49,810 nucleotides of DNA. Source: Betaproteobacteria bacterium. GTDB lineage: Bacteria > Pseudomonadota > Gammaproteobacteria > Burkholderiales > Methylophilaceae. A model generated the notes under the pieces. That model did not search any database. It saw only the letters and a program-made list of their open reading frames with translations, and was not told where the DNA came from. Of this stretch, positions 1-7,696 are shown one piece after another; the first letter of the stretch is position 1; each line of letters starts with the position of its first letter. Location of the stretch: contig JAHZMC010000052.1 in NCBI GenBank assembly GCA_022599515.1, positions 1 to 49,810 on the forward strand. The letters are read 5' to 3'. Both the position numbers and the translations under genes were made by a program.

Positions 1-419
1 CCCTGCTCATGATTTCTGTCACTGGCCTCATCTACAACATCGCCTTAGCTGACCTAGTTCAGGCTGAGGGCGCAGCAGCGGTCAGCAACTTGTGCAACCA
101 CGTGTTGACCCCCCTCGCTTTTGTTCTCGCTTGGCTACTCGTAGGGCCTCGTGGTTGGATCTCGCTGCGGGTAATAGCTGCTGGGCTAGTCATACCATTT
201 TGTTGGATCTTCCTCACACTCGTACGAGGTGCATTCGTTGACGCCTACGCCTATCCTTTCGTCAACGTGACCAAACTGGGCTATGCCGAAGTGTTAATCA
301 ATCTCTCAGTGATCGTTGTCGCGTGCTGCGTGCTGTCTCTTGTGTTATGGGGCATCGACAAACTGATGTGCAAGCTTGTCGGGACACAAAATGAGTCCAC
401 TCAGGGTGCTGTGAACTGA
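1..419 (+). CDS. Pr6Pr-like integral membrane protein, C-terminal part (5' end outside window)
   Basis: The reading frame is open to the left edge, so only the C-terminal ~138 residues are present. An ATG at 9 is probably internal. Three to four hydrophobic membrane segments are visible (around the motif TGLIYNIAL, around LAFVLAWLLVGP, and a last one near VIVVACCVLSLVLWG), with a short charged tail. The pattern of a TGLIYN segment and a mid-protein aromatic/Pro-rich loop (VDAYAYPFVNV) recalls the actinobacterial Pr6Pr family, whose function is poorly known. Base composition is GC-richer than the rest of the window, matching the two following genes and an actinobacterial source. The family call is from memory of motif style; membrane location is well supported. 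Confidence 0.6.
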   Translation, partial: LLMISVTGLIYNIALADLVQAEGAAAVSNLCNHVLTPLAFVLAWLLVGPRGWISLRVIAAGLVIPFCWIFLTLVRGAFVDAYAYPFVNVTKLGYAEVLINLSVIVVACCVLSLVLWGIDKLMCKLVGTQNESTQGAVN

Positions 420-579
420 CCTGCGTTCACGTCCACTCACCTGAGCCGATTGTGCTACTGACAACGAGATTGTGCCGGTGAAGATTGTGAAGACCATCTT
501 TGAAACAATGAACAGCCCCGTTCGCTGCCAGGCTTTGTGTGGGCAAAATAATTGTGATGCGCATGTTCAGGGCTCGTTG

Positions 580-1059
580 CTAAACACTGAGTTCTGCCGC
601 ATGCCCACCGGTGATTCGTAAAAGTTCGTCATAGGTGGTGGGAAAAACATAATGCGGGTGACCTGCCGCAGCCCAGATCGTGTCGTATTGACTTAAGGAC
701 ACGTCAACAATTGTTGGCAGTTGTTCGGGGTGACCTACCGGGGCAACGCCGCCGATTGCAAAACCTGTTGCTGATCGGACGTCGTCGGCTGTTGCTTTTG
801 TGACTTGGTCCGCTTCAAGTGCGGCAGCAACATTATTGGTATTCACCCGATGCTTACCCGAAGCCATGACAAGAACTGGTTTTCCATCGGCAAGAAAAAT
901 AAGTGAGTTGGCAATCTGTCCAACTTCAATTCCTAATGCGCCTGCGGCCTCAACGGCAGTTCTTGCACTGTCATCGAGGCGACGGACTTCGCCTTTGACG
1001 CCGAGCAGTGCGAGGGTTTTGCGTACGTGAATAACGGACTGCTGTTCGGTGTCTGACAT
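580..1059 (-). CDS. YbaK/EbsC-type aminoacyl-tRNA deacylase
   Basis: This is a single-domain protein of about 159 residues of the YbaK/ProX editing family, which hydrolyses mis-charged aminoacyl-tRNA (typically Cys-tRNAPro). Visible family signatures are the IANSLIF strand, the VLVMASGKHRVN segment carrying the conserved lysine, and the GFAIGGVAPVGH loop that shapes the active site. The start is set at the ATG giving MSDTEQQ, because family homology begins right after it; the frame runs further upstream but lacks homology. It lies 22 bases downstream of the TetR gene on the same strand, so the two are probably co-transcribed. It belongs to the actinobacterial-looking leftmost segment. Confidence 0.85.
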   Translation of the reverse strand: MSDTEQQSVIHVRKTLALLGVKGEVRRLDDSARTAVEAAGALGIEVGQIANSLIFLADGKPVLVMASGKHRVNTNNVAAALEADQVTKATADDVRSATGFAIGGVAPVGHPEQLPTIVDVSLSQYDTIWAAAGHPHYVFPTTYDELLRITGGHAAELSV

Positions 1060-1081
1060 GTGGGAATAGTAGTGCGGGTGA

Positions 1082-1726
1082 TTACGCGTGTGGGGTGAAC
1101 ATGCATGTTGCCCAGATCTTGAATGCCGCCATTGCACTGGTGCGTTTCATGGCGAGTGAAGACGAAAGAACCGCGGTCAGGCTGGTGGTAAGAACCCAAC
1201 ACAATTCGTTGGTTTCTTTTTCGGAAAGGCGTGTGGACTTGTTGTGCTGGGTGACACCCTGGGCCAGAGCATTAACAAAATTCGTAAAAATTGGTCCGGT
1301 GACAGCATCCATGTTGGGAACAGAAACCAATGCATTCCAGGCGGCGACATCAGCCGGGTGCTTGGACCACTGGTCTTCAAGTTGATTCAGTACTGAAACC
1401 AGCCATGAATCTAGGTCAGATCCTGGGATCGAGTCGCTATTGATCAACTCGGCTGTTTCCTGCAAGGGCCGGCTGGATATTTCAGCCACGGCAAGCAGCA
1501 GGGTTTCTCTGTCAGGGAAGAACTGGTAAACCGACCCGATTGGCACCCCGGCCTTCTCGGCAACCGCGCTCGTGGTCACAGCTTCGGTTCCACCAAGCAC
1601 AAGTAGGTCAATTGCGGCAGAGATCATGTTGGCAACCCGACGGCGGGAGCGTTGTTGTCGTGGAACGCGGCGTAGTGGAAGTTCGCGTAGGGACTCGAGG
1701 TTGCTGGCAACATTGGAAGAAGGCAT
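1082..1726 (-). CDS. TetR/AcrR-family transcriptional regulator
   Basis: A roughly 214-residue regulator with a canonical N-terminal TetR helix-turn-helix: a basic arm (RRVPRQQRSRRR), an amphipathic helix, then TTSAVAEKAGVPIGSVYQFF, the recognition-helix signature with the usual Y/F-F-x-x-R/K-E continuation. The C-terminal ligand-binding/dimerisation half is divergent, so the ligand cannot be predicted. The start is placed at the ATG encoding MPSSN; an in-frame ATG lies 17 codons upstream. It is followed closely by the YbaK-type gene in the same direction. The region upstream (1727-2035) carries a promoter-like sequence and a LexA box pointing the other way. The GC-rich composition differs from everything right of ~2035. 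Confidence 0.88.
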   Translation of the reverse strand: MPSSNVASNLESLRELPLRRVPRQQRSRRRVANMISAAIDLLVLGGTEAVTTSAVAEKAGVPIGSVYQFFPDRETLLLAVAEISSRPLQETAELINSDSIPGSDLDSWLVSVLNQLEDQWSKHPADVAAWNALVSVPNMDAVTGPIFTNFVNALAQGVTQHNKSTRLSEKETNELCWVLTTSLTAVLSSSLAMKRTSAMAAFKIWATCMFTPHA

Positions 1727-1930
1727 TAGTGCATTCTGTCGGCGGTTAGGTCGCGCAACGGAAGGGTTGTGTCGCAATTTTGAACCCGCAATGTCGCATT
1801 TATGTCGTCACTGGGTCAAAGCACGTACCAGACCCACTCTGCCGGACTTTCCCAGTTCCTGGGAAACAGCGACAAATTCGAGTGAAAATATCGAATTTTT
1901 GTCCATCTGATCCAGATTTATCGCCCGGGG

Positions 1931-1960
1931 TTGACGAATGTCAGTGCCCCGGTCTATCTT
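1931..1960 (+). promoter_or_regulatory. Candidate promoter (TTGACG ... TATCTT) just before the LexA box
   Basis: A TTGACG hexamer at 1931-1936 and TATCTT at 1955-1960 are separated by 18 bases, a reasonable housekeeping-sigma promoter reading rightwards. A transcript would start within or next to the LexA box at 1970-1985, an ideal repression geometry. The gene it served is missing, because the actinobacterial segment stops about 50 bases later. The rest of 1727-2035 holds nothing else I can assign. Confidence 0.45.
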
Positions 1961-1969
1961 TGGACTTGT

Positions 1970-1985
1970 TCGAACAGGTGTTCGA
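1970..1985. promoter_or_regulatory. LexA operator (actinobacterial SOS box)
   Basis: The sequence TCGAAC-AGGT-GTTCGA is a perfect inverted repeat with a four-base spacer. It matches the mycobacterial/actinobacterial LexA consensus TCGAAC(N4)GTTCGA at every arm position. It is not the CTGT-N8-ACAG box of beta/gammaproteobacteria, so it supports an actinobacterial origin for the segment left of ~2035. It overlaps the expected start of a rightward transcript. Confidence 0.75.
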
Positions 1986-2030
1986 TTTAACCTGTTGGAA
2001 CTGCCTCCCGGGCCCGGATTCGCGGCTAGG

Positions 2031-2040
2031 CGCGGGTTGC
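2031..2040. other. Probable chimeric joint between actinobacterial and betaproteobacterial DNA
   Basis: Left of about 2035 the DNA is GC-rich with actinobacterial genes and an actinobacterial LexA box. Right of it the DNA is AT-richer with betaproteobacterial genes. The kinase reading leftwards keeps family-like sequence through LANLHSN and then changes abruptly to a Pro/Arg/Gly-rich stretch that is simply the reverse strand of the SOS-box region. I place the joint at 2035 plus or minus a few bases. Confidence 0.75.
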
Positions 2041-2443
2041 TATGCAGGTTTGCTAAAAATATACCTATTTTTTCAGCTAAATTAGGATTAATTGTATTTT
2101 CATGAATCAGTTGACGAATGGTTTTTCCTGCAAGCGGCGAGTACAGGACAGCCGTATTATGGCTATCCTCAAAGTGATACAACGTTTTAATTTGTACGGT
2201 TGGAATGGCTAGTTTGTGCAAACGAATTGCATTGCGACAAAACCTTCTGGCATAGGAATAAATATTTGTCCCACTGATTAAACGCTTCACTCTAAATACT
2301 TTCAAGATGTCGCCACTCGGCAATCGAACAACTTTTATGCCACGCTCATCCTGCTCAAGTATCTCAGCATTCTGACACATTTTCTCAAAATCACTGCTTG
2401 ATAAAGTCTGGCTAGATTGGAATAAATGTTTAAAAAATTGCAT
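2036..2443 (-). pseudogene. LPS-kinase/'toluene tolerance'-like protein kinase, N-terminal part only
   Basis: About 136 N-terminal residues of a kinase-fold protein are intact: a glycine-poor N-lobe with GDILKVFRVKR (probable ATP-binding lysine), a helix with YSYARRFCRNAIRL, and the hinge-side motif AVLYSPLAGKTIRQLI leading to IFLANLHSN. Just where the catalytic loop should start, the sequence switches to foreign GC-rich DNA; the frame stays open to 1808 only by chance. The start abuts the stop of the HAD gene upstream (two-base gap), so both were one transcript. Related kinases act on LPS core sugars. The protein as written would be inactive. Confidence 0.7.
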
Positions 2444-2445
2444 TA

Positions 2446-3108
2446 TTATTTGATGAAAGCATTAATATTACGGAGCACTTTAATTTGGTGTTCCTTAGTA
2501 AAAGATTCCCAATCTGGCACATCTGTCCAATCACTTAAAAAAACAAAATCCAACCCAGCACGTGCAGAAGATTGGTAATCATATTTACTATCGCCAATAA
2601 ATAATGCAGGAAATACAATATTGCCATTTTCTTTTTCGCGCGCAAGGATTGTATCTTTATTGTCAGGACTGCCAAATAAACCACTATCGAACAAGTCTGC
2701 AATTTCTCGCTTTTCAAATAACGCTCGAATTTCTTGTTGATCACCGCCTGATACTATCAACCACTTGGTGTCTAGGGTAGCTAAACGCAGTTCATGCAAG
2801 CCATCAGCTATCTTACAACGCAACAATCCTTTAGTAACGGCCAGGCTAAACGCCTCTAAATACTCTTGTACAAGGTCTGGTGTAGCCTCTTGTTTGAGTA
2901 TTTCTTCTATGTACCAAACAAACTTTGGATAACGGGAAATCCCACCAAACTCGACATGATGGTCAACCAGCGCCTGCGCTTGCGCATCAGTGGCCCCTAG
3001 TTTTTTAGCGGTTCTAAAATAAGAGTCTATTTTTGTAATATTCGAATCTAAAACCACACCATCGCAATCAAATACGATTGTTTTATATTTCTCTAATTCT
3101 ATACTCAA
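2446..3108 (-). CDS. HAD-superfamily hydrolase (phosphoglycolate-phosphatase-like)
   Basis: A 220-residue cytoplasmic phosphatase-type protein. Motif I is VFDCDGVVLDSN (residues ~12-23, nucleophile and acid/base Asp pair), followed by a helical cap. Motif II is the serine in WLIVSGGDQQE (~115-125). Motif III/IV is the lysine around NKDTILAREK and FIGDSKYDY (~170-178). Substrate unknown; small phosphorylated sugars are usual for this branch. It is followed after two bases by the truncated kinase. It may belong to the LPS/heptose context nearby, which is inference. Upstream on the same strand is eda, separated by a clear terminator. Confidence 0.85.
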   Translation of the reverse strand: MSIELEKYKTIVFDCDGVVLDSNITKIDSYFRTAKKLGATDAQAQALVDHHVEFGGISRYPKFVWYIEEILKQEATPDLVQEYLEAFSLAVTKGLLRCKIADGLHELRLATLDTKWLIVSGGDQQEIRALFEKREIADLFDSGLFGSPDNKDTILAREKENGNIVFPALFIGDSKYDYQSSARAGLDFVFLSDWTDVPDWESFTKEHQIKVLRNINAFIK

Positions 3109-3161
3109 GGTGGTGACCTTTAAATGAAGCAGGCTTGAAATATATTATTATTCTTATTAAT

Positions 3162-3195
3162 AAAAAAGTTTTGCACCCAAAAGTGCAAAACTTTT
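3162..3195 (-). terminator. Rho-independent terminator after eda
   Basis: A 13-bp perfect stem (AAAAGTTTTGCAC at 3164-3176 with its complement at 3183-3195), loop CCAAAA, and on the minus strand a run of T residues at the 3' side. It closes the leftward edd-eda transcript just past the eda stop codon. Confidence 0.85.
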
Positions 3196-3213
3196 GTTGG
3201 GTATAGCTATAAA

Positions 3214-3840
3214 CTATGCAGGTTTAATTGCACTGGCCTCTTTAGCTAACTTGGTAATTTGTGCCCAGTCTTTATTGGCTACAGCATCTGCAGGCGTTAG
3301 CCAAGTACCTCCACAGACAACAACGTTTGGTAGCGCTAAAAATTCTGGTGCGGAATCCACTTTTACACCGCCAGTTGGGCAGAACATCACATCTGCAAAT
3401 GGCCCAGCAAAGCCTTTAAGCAAATTAATACCGCCGACTGCTACGGCAGGAAACAACTTCAAGAAGTAGTAATCATCTGCATTTGCCATCATGATTTCTG
3501 AGCCAGTTGAAACACCCGGCAATAAAGGCAAACCAATTTGACGCGCATACTGACCAAGCTCTGCTGTATAGCCTGGGCTAACCGCAAATTTGCAGCCGAC
3601 GTCTAATGAGTTTTTAGCATCTTGCAAATTACGTACAGTGCCAGAACCCAAAATCGCATCAGGCACATGTTTAGCAATTTGTTCCATTGCTTGCAAAGCC
3701 ACTGGTGAACGTAATGTCACTTCAAGCACTTTAATACCGCCTTCAAGCAACGCTTCTGCCATTGGCACAGCGTCTTCCACTTTGTTAATCACAATCACTG
3801 GGATTACTGGACCTTCTTTTGCTAAATCTAATGTATTCAT
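3214..3840 (-). CDS. eda: 2-dehydro-3-deoxy-phosphogluconate aldolase (KDPG aldolase)
   Basis: This enzyme cleaves KDPG to pyruvate and glyceraldehyde-3-phosphate, the last step of the Entner-Doudoroff pathway. At about 208 residues it has normal length. Visible signatures are the active-site KVLEVTLRS stretch (Glu ~40, Arg ~44), LGSGTVRN, and the Schiff-base lysine in FLKLFPA, followed by FCPTGGV phosphate-binding residues. The ATG at 3840 is chosen because a GAGAGA ribosome-binding site precedes it and homology starts there; an upstream in-frame ATG (3861) has neither. It lies 148 bases downstream of edd, separated by a large inverted repeat, and ends at a strong terminator. Confidence 0.95.
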   Translation of the reverse strand: MNTLDLAKEGPVIPVIVINKVEDAVPMAEALLEGGIKVLEVTLRSPVALQAMEQIAKHVPDAILGSGTVRNLQDAKNSLDVGCKFAVSPGYTAELGQYARQIGLPLLPGVSTGSEIMMANADDYYFLKLFPAVAVGGINLLKGFAGPFADVMFCPTGGVKVDSAPEFLALPNVVVCGGTWLTPADAVANKDWAQITKLAKEASAIKPA

Positions 3841-3885
3841 TTTTCTCTCAATTTTAATCAAATAATTCTTTTGTACTTTATTTGG

Positions 3886-3992
3886 TTAATTAGCTTCAAA
3901 ATCAATTGATGCAAGGCACTTGAGCGTAGGCAGTACATTTAGTACGACAAGCGAAAGTAACGCAGCATCAATTGCATTTTCAAGCTAATTAA
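3886..3992. repeat. Long imperfect inverted repeat between edd and eda (REP/MITE-like)
   Basis: The left arm (3886-3912, from TTAATTAGCTT to CAATTGATGC) is complementary to the right arm (3965-3992, from GCATCAATTG to AAGCTAATTAA) with one mismatch and one bulge. About 50 bases between the arms contain smaller partial repeats (GCGTAGGCAGTAC / GTACGACAAGCG). The outer right arm includes the edd stop codon (3989-3991). The layout resembles dispersed palindromic elements seen in many proteobacteria, but no second copy was found by eye in this window. It could also shape the edd-eda mRNA. Confidence 0.6.
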
Positions 3993-5803
3993 AGCCAGGT
4001 GATGGCGCCTTCTTCGGCTGACAATACGTTTTTCCGCATACCACCAAATAATTCGCGACCAAAACCATGTTCATTGCTATGTCGCTTCTCATCAGAAAGC
4101 TCTTCTGCTTCACGCTCTTCCCATACATCTTCATCTACCAGCACGTTCACCATACCAACTTTTGCGTTTAAACGAATAATGTCACCAGTACGTACTTTGG
4201 CTAAAGCGCCACCAGCAGAGGCTTCTGGGCTTAAATGAATCGCTGCCGGAATCTTGCCTGATGCGCCGCTCATGCGTCCGTCAGTCACAATAGCCACCAT
4301 AAACCCTTTGTTTTGCAACACAGCCATCGGTGGTGTTAATTTATGCAATTCTGGCATACCATTCGCTTTTGGTCCTTGGAAACGGACAACTGCGACAAAA
4401 TCTTTCTCCAACTCACCACGATCAAAAGCTGCCAATAACTCTTCTTGTGCATCGAATACAATGGCTGGCGCTTCAATAATGTGCCTATCTTCTGGTACAG
4501 CTGAAATCTTAATGACGCTACGGCCTAAATTACCTTTAAGCAAACGTAAGCCACCTGATTCATCAAACGGATGTTCTGCTGTACGCACAATCAATTCATC
4601 TTTACTTTCTTTTGGCAAGTCTTTCCAGACCAATTTACCACCTTCATTGGCGGGCAATTTACCGTAATCACGCAAACCACCATAAGCAACGGTAAACACG
4701 TCTGGATACATATAACCGGCATCAATTAATTCACGAATCACAAAAGCTGGACCACCTGCATCTTGGAATTGGTTCACATCCGCTTTGCCATTTGGATAGA
4801 CACTTGCTAACAATGGCGTTGTTTTAGCCAAGTGATAGAAGTCTGTCCAATCGATAATAATCCCTGCTGCGCGCGCAATCGCAACCCAATGAATCAAGTG
4901 GTTAGTAGACCCACCAGTAGCCAACAATGCCACCATGGCGTTTACAATTACATGTTCATCGACTAGCTTACCAATCGGCGTGTAGTGCCTTTGTTTGGTG
5001 TTTTCTAACACCATTTTTACCGCTTCACGCGTTAATAATTCTCGCATACCATCATGCGGATGAACAAAAGCTGATCCTGGCACATGCAAGCCCATGGCTT
5101 CCATTAGCATTTGATTACTATTAGCAGTTCCGTAAAATGTACAAGTGCCAGCGCCATGATAAGCAGCAGACTCAGAAGCCAACAGCTCTTCACGGCCAAT
5201 TAATCCTTGCGCATATTGTTCACGTACTTTTGATTTTGAGGTGTTATCAATCCCCGTGCTCATTGGCCCAGCAGGCACAAATACACATGGCAAATGACCA
5301 AATTGCAGCGCACCAATTAACAAACCCGGTACAATCTTATCGCAAACACCTAAAAGCAAAACGGCATCGAACACATCATGTGATAAAGCAACGGCTGTAC
5401 TCATCGCAATGGTATCGCGGCTAAACAATGAAAGTTCCATGCCTGGTTCACCTTGCGTAATGCCATCACACATCGCTGGCACGCCGCCAGCAACTTGAGC
5501 AGTAGCGCCTAGTTTGCTTGCTTCATCTTTAATGATGCTTGGATAGGTACCGTAAGGCTGATGCGCAGAAAGCATTTCATTGTAAGCAGTAACGATTCCG
5601 ATATTAGGAGCCTTTTCTGCGACAATTTTAAGCTTATCATTGGCTGGCATTGCCGCAAACGCATGCGCAACATTCGCACAACCAAGGCGATCAGCACCTC
5701 GGTCACGATTGGCGATTTGCTCCATACGTTGCAAATAAGCAGTACGAGTAGGACGACTGACTTCGATAATACGTTCTGTCACTTCTATATGGGATTGTTT
5801 CAT
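3989..5803 (-). CDS. edd: 6-phosphogluconate dehydratase (Entner-Doudoroff)
   Basis: Converts 6-phosphogluconate to KDPG; a member of the IlvD/Edd Fe-S dehydratase family. At 604 residues it is full length. Cysteines in [12 protein letters not shown] (~112), [10 protein letters not shown] (~154) and GAGTCTFYG (~222) are the expected Fe-S and active-site positions. The family motifs DGRMSGASG and GRSVIK are also present, the former near residue 510. The start ATG begins MKQSHIEV. It is co-directional with eda, forming an edd-eda unit. In methylotrophs this pathway can process sugar phosphates from the RuMP cycle, an inference about physiology here. Confidence 0.96.
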   Translation of the reverse strand: MKQSHIEVTERIIEVSRPTRTAYLQRMEQIANRDRGADRLGCANVAHAFAAMPANDKLKIVAEKAPNIGIVTAYNEMLSAHQPYGTYPSIIKDEASKLGATAQVAGGVPAMCDGITQGEPGMELSLFSRDTIAMSTAVALSHDVFDAVLLLGVCDKIVPGLLIGALQFGHLPCVFVPAGPMSTGIDNTSKSKVREQYAQGLIGREELLASESAAYHGAGTCTFYGTANSNQMLMEAMGLHVPGSAFVHPHDGMRELLTREAVKMVLENTKQRHYTPIGKLVDEHVIVNAMVALLATGGSTNHLIHWVAIARAAGIIIDWTDFYHLAKTTPLLASVYPNGKADVNQFQDAGGPAFVIRELIDAGYMYPDVFTVAYGGLRDYGKLPANEGGKLVWKDLPKESKDELIVRTAEHPFDESGGLRLLKGNLGRSVIKISAVPEDRHIIEAPAIVFDAQEELLAAFDRGELEKDFVAVVRFQGPKANGMPELHKLTPPMAVLQNKGFMVAIVTDGRMSGASGKIPAAIHLSPEASAGGALAKVRTGDIIRLNAKVGMVNVLVDEDVWEEREAEELSDEKRHSNEHGFGRELFGGMRKNVLSAEEGAITWL

Positions 5804-5958
5804 ACTTGATTCAACTCACTTGTTTGATACTGCAAACGACACAGGATTTAAATTAACTAACGTTTGATTATCACCTAAAAGAGGGATTTTCGTCAAACAA
5901 CAAAAATGATTGGAAATTATTTTCTTTTAAAAATTAGATACTTACCAACAAGAATAAT

Positions 5959-7677
5959 TTATTTTTTTGTGACTAAAATATCTTCTAACATCAAATACTC
6001 TAAATCACAGCCATAAAACATATTGAGCGCATCTGTTGGGCTACAAATCATTGGTTCGCCACGACGATTTAACGAAGTGTTCAACACAACGGCATTCCCA
6101 CGCAATTTTTCTAAATGTTCAATTAATGCGTAATAGCGCGGATTCGTTTCGCGAGTAACAACCTGCGCACGCGCAGTGCCGTCTTCATGCACCACTTCTG
6201 GAATGCGATCATTCCAAGCAGGATTCACATCAAAAGTGAATGTCATGTAAGGCGCTGGATGCTTAGTTTGCAACAAACCTTCTGCCACAGTATCCAGCAT
6301 ACTTGGGCAAAACGGACGCCAGCGTTCGCGATATTTAATTTGTGCGTTAATCCGATCAGCGACACCAGGATAGCTAGGATCGCCTAAAATACTGCGACAG
6401 CCTAATGATCGTGGACCAAACTCCATGCGGCCTTGGAACCAAGCTAATGGATTACCTGCAGCTAATAATTCGGCTGCTTTTTTCGGACCATCTTCAACGC
6501 GTGTAAAAATTGGATTTTCTGGATGCGCTTTACAAGCTGCAATACATTCTTCATTGGTAAATGAAGGGCCTAAATAAACATGCTCCATTTTATGAATGGT
6601 ATCACCAGCCAGATGTGCGGCGTAAGTCGCTGCGCCCAATGAAGTACCATTATCACCAGAGGCTGGTTGCACAAACAATTCTTTTACATACGGCAAACTG
6701 ATAATGCGTTGATTCAACTTCACATTCAACGCCACGCCGCCTGCCATCACAATCTTGCCCGTTTCACGAATAATATCACCGAGATAATATTCAATCATTT
6801 CCAACGCTAGCTTTTCTAATAAAGCCTGAATTGAGGCTGCATAATGAATATAAGGATCGTCAATTTCATCGCCTTGGCGTTTTGGGCCTAAGCGCTTAAT
6901 CAATTCTGGGGTGAAATAATAGCCTTTGCCATTTTCTTTATAGCGACGTAAACCAACCACATTGACCAACTTAGTATTGACAATCAATTCACCATTTTCA
7001 AACTTGGCCAAATCCGAGAAATCATATTTAGTTGGGTCGCCAAAAGGCGCCATGCCCATGACTTTAAATTCGCCATCAAGCATATCAAAGCCGAGATACT
7101 CGGTCATCGCACCGTATAAACCACCTAAAGAATCTGGATCATAAAACTCTTTAATTTTGTGAATCTTGCCATTTTCGCCATAGCCAACAAAAGTAGTCGC
7201 ATATTCACCTTTACCATCAATCCCAACAATGGCAGTTTTTTCTGTGAAACCACTTAAATGGTAAGCGCTAGAGGCATGAGACAAATGATGCTCGACTGGT
7301 ACAAACTTAGCGTTGGTTAAGCCCAACTCTTTCATTAATGCGAGTGACTTATCTTTGTTACGTCTAAAGCGGCGATTGCCATTAAAAATCGCATCCAAAG
7401 CACGATCTGGCGCATACCAATGACGTTTAGCAAAATGCCAACGCGCGTTGCTACTTAATGGAATTTCCGCATAAGGAAAGGCAACGATATCAACATCCTC
7501 AGGTTTAACACCCGCTTGCTTTAAACAGAACTTTGCAGCTTCGTAGGGAAATTTGTTTTTAGCGTGCTTATCACGAATAAAACGCTCTTCTTCTGCTGCT
7601 GCAATTATTTTCCCATCAACCAAAATGGCGGCTGATGCGTCGTGGCTTAAAGCGCCAGATAAACCCAATACAATCAT
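5959..7677 (-). CDS. NodU/CmcH-family carbamoyltransferase (probable LPS core carbamoylation)
   Basis: A 572-residue O-carbamoyltransferase that transfers carbamoyl from carbamoyl phosphate to a sugar hydroxyl. The N-terminal kinase-like fold shows HDASAAILVDGKI and AAEEERF near the start, the metal-binding HHLSHASSAYHLSGF at ~130-145, and GIDGKGEYAT. MAGGVALNVKLN sits at ~310-325, and the C-terminal YrdC-like half has FGPRSLGCRSILGDP and VLNTSLNRRGEPM. It directly follows two LPS-kinase-like genes on the same strand. This matches the arrangement in the Pseudomonas aeruginosa core locus, where a NodU-like enzyme (WapO) carbamoylates heptose. Family is certain; the heptose substrate is inferred from context. 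Confidence 0.9.
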   Translation of the reverse strand: MIVLGLSGALSHDASAAILVDGKIIAAAEEERFIRDKHAKNKFPYEAAKFCLKQAGVKPEDVDIVAFPYAEIPLSSNARWHFAKRHWYAPDRALDAIFNGNRRFRRNKDKSLALMKELGLTNAKFVPVEHHLSHASSAYHLSGFTEKTAIVGIDGKGEYATTFVGYGENGKIHKIKEFYDPDSLGGLYGAMTEYLGFDMLDGEFKVMGMAPFGDPTKYDFSDLAKFENGELIVNTKLVNVVGLRRYKENGKGYYFTPELIKRLGPKRQGDEIDDPYIHYAASIQALLEKLALEMIEYYLGDIIRETGKIVMAGGVALNVKLNQRIISLPYVKELFVQPASGDNGTSLGAATYAAHLAGDTIHKMEHVYLGPSFTNEECIAACKAHPENPIFTRVEDGPKKAAELLAAGNPLAWFQGRMEFGPRSLGCRSILGDPSYPGVADRINAQIKYRERWRPFCPSMLDTVAEGLLQTKHPAPYMTFTFDVNPAWNDRIPEVVHEDGTARAQVVTRETNPRYYALIEHLEKLRGNAVVLNTSLNRRGEPMICSPTDALNMFYGCDLEYLMLEDILVTKK

Positions 7678-7696
7678 GTCATTTAACTCAGTGTAA

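Noticed and set aside
1808..2035. C-terminal ~75 residues of the kinase reading frame
   Set aside because: It is the reverse strand of the GC-rich SOS-box region, Pro/Arg/Gly-rich and without kinase motifs; open only by chance.
3162..3195. Repeat element between HAD gene and eda
   Set aside because: Stem plus T tract on the minus strand is better explained as the eda terminator.
4254..4667. 137-residue open frame antisense to edd
   Set aside because: Shadow of the conserved edd gene; Ser/Pro-rich, no start context or family motif.
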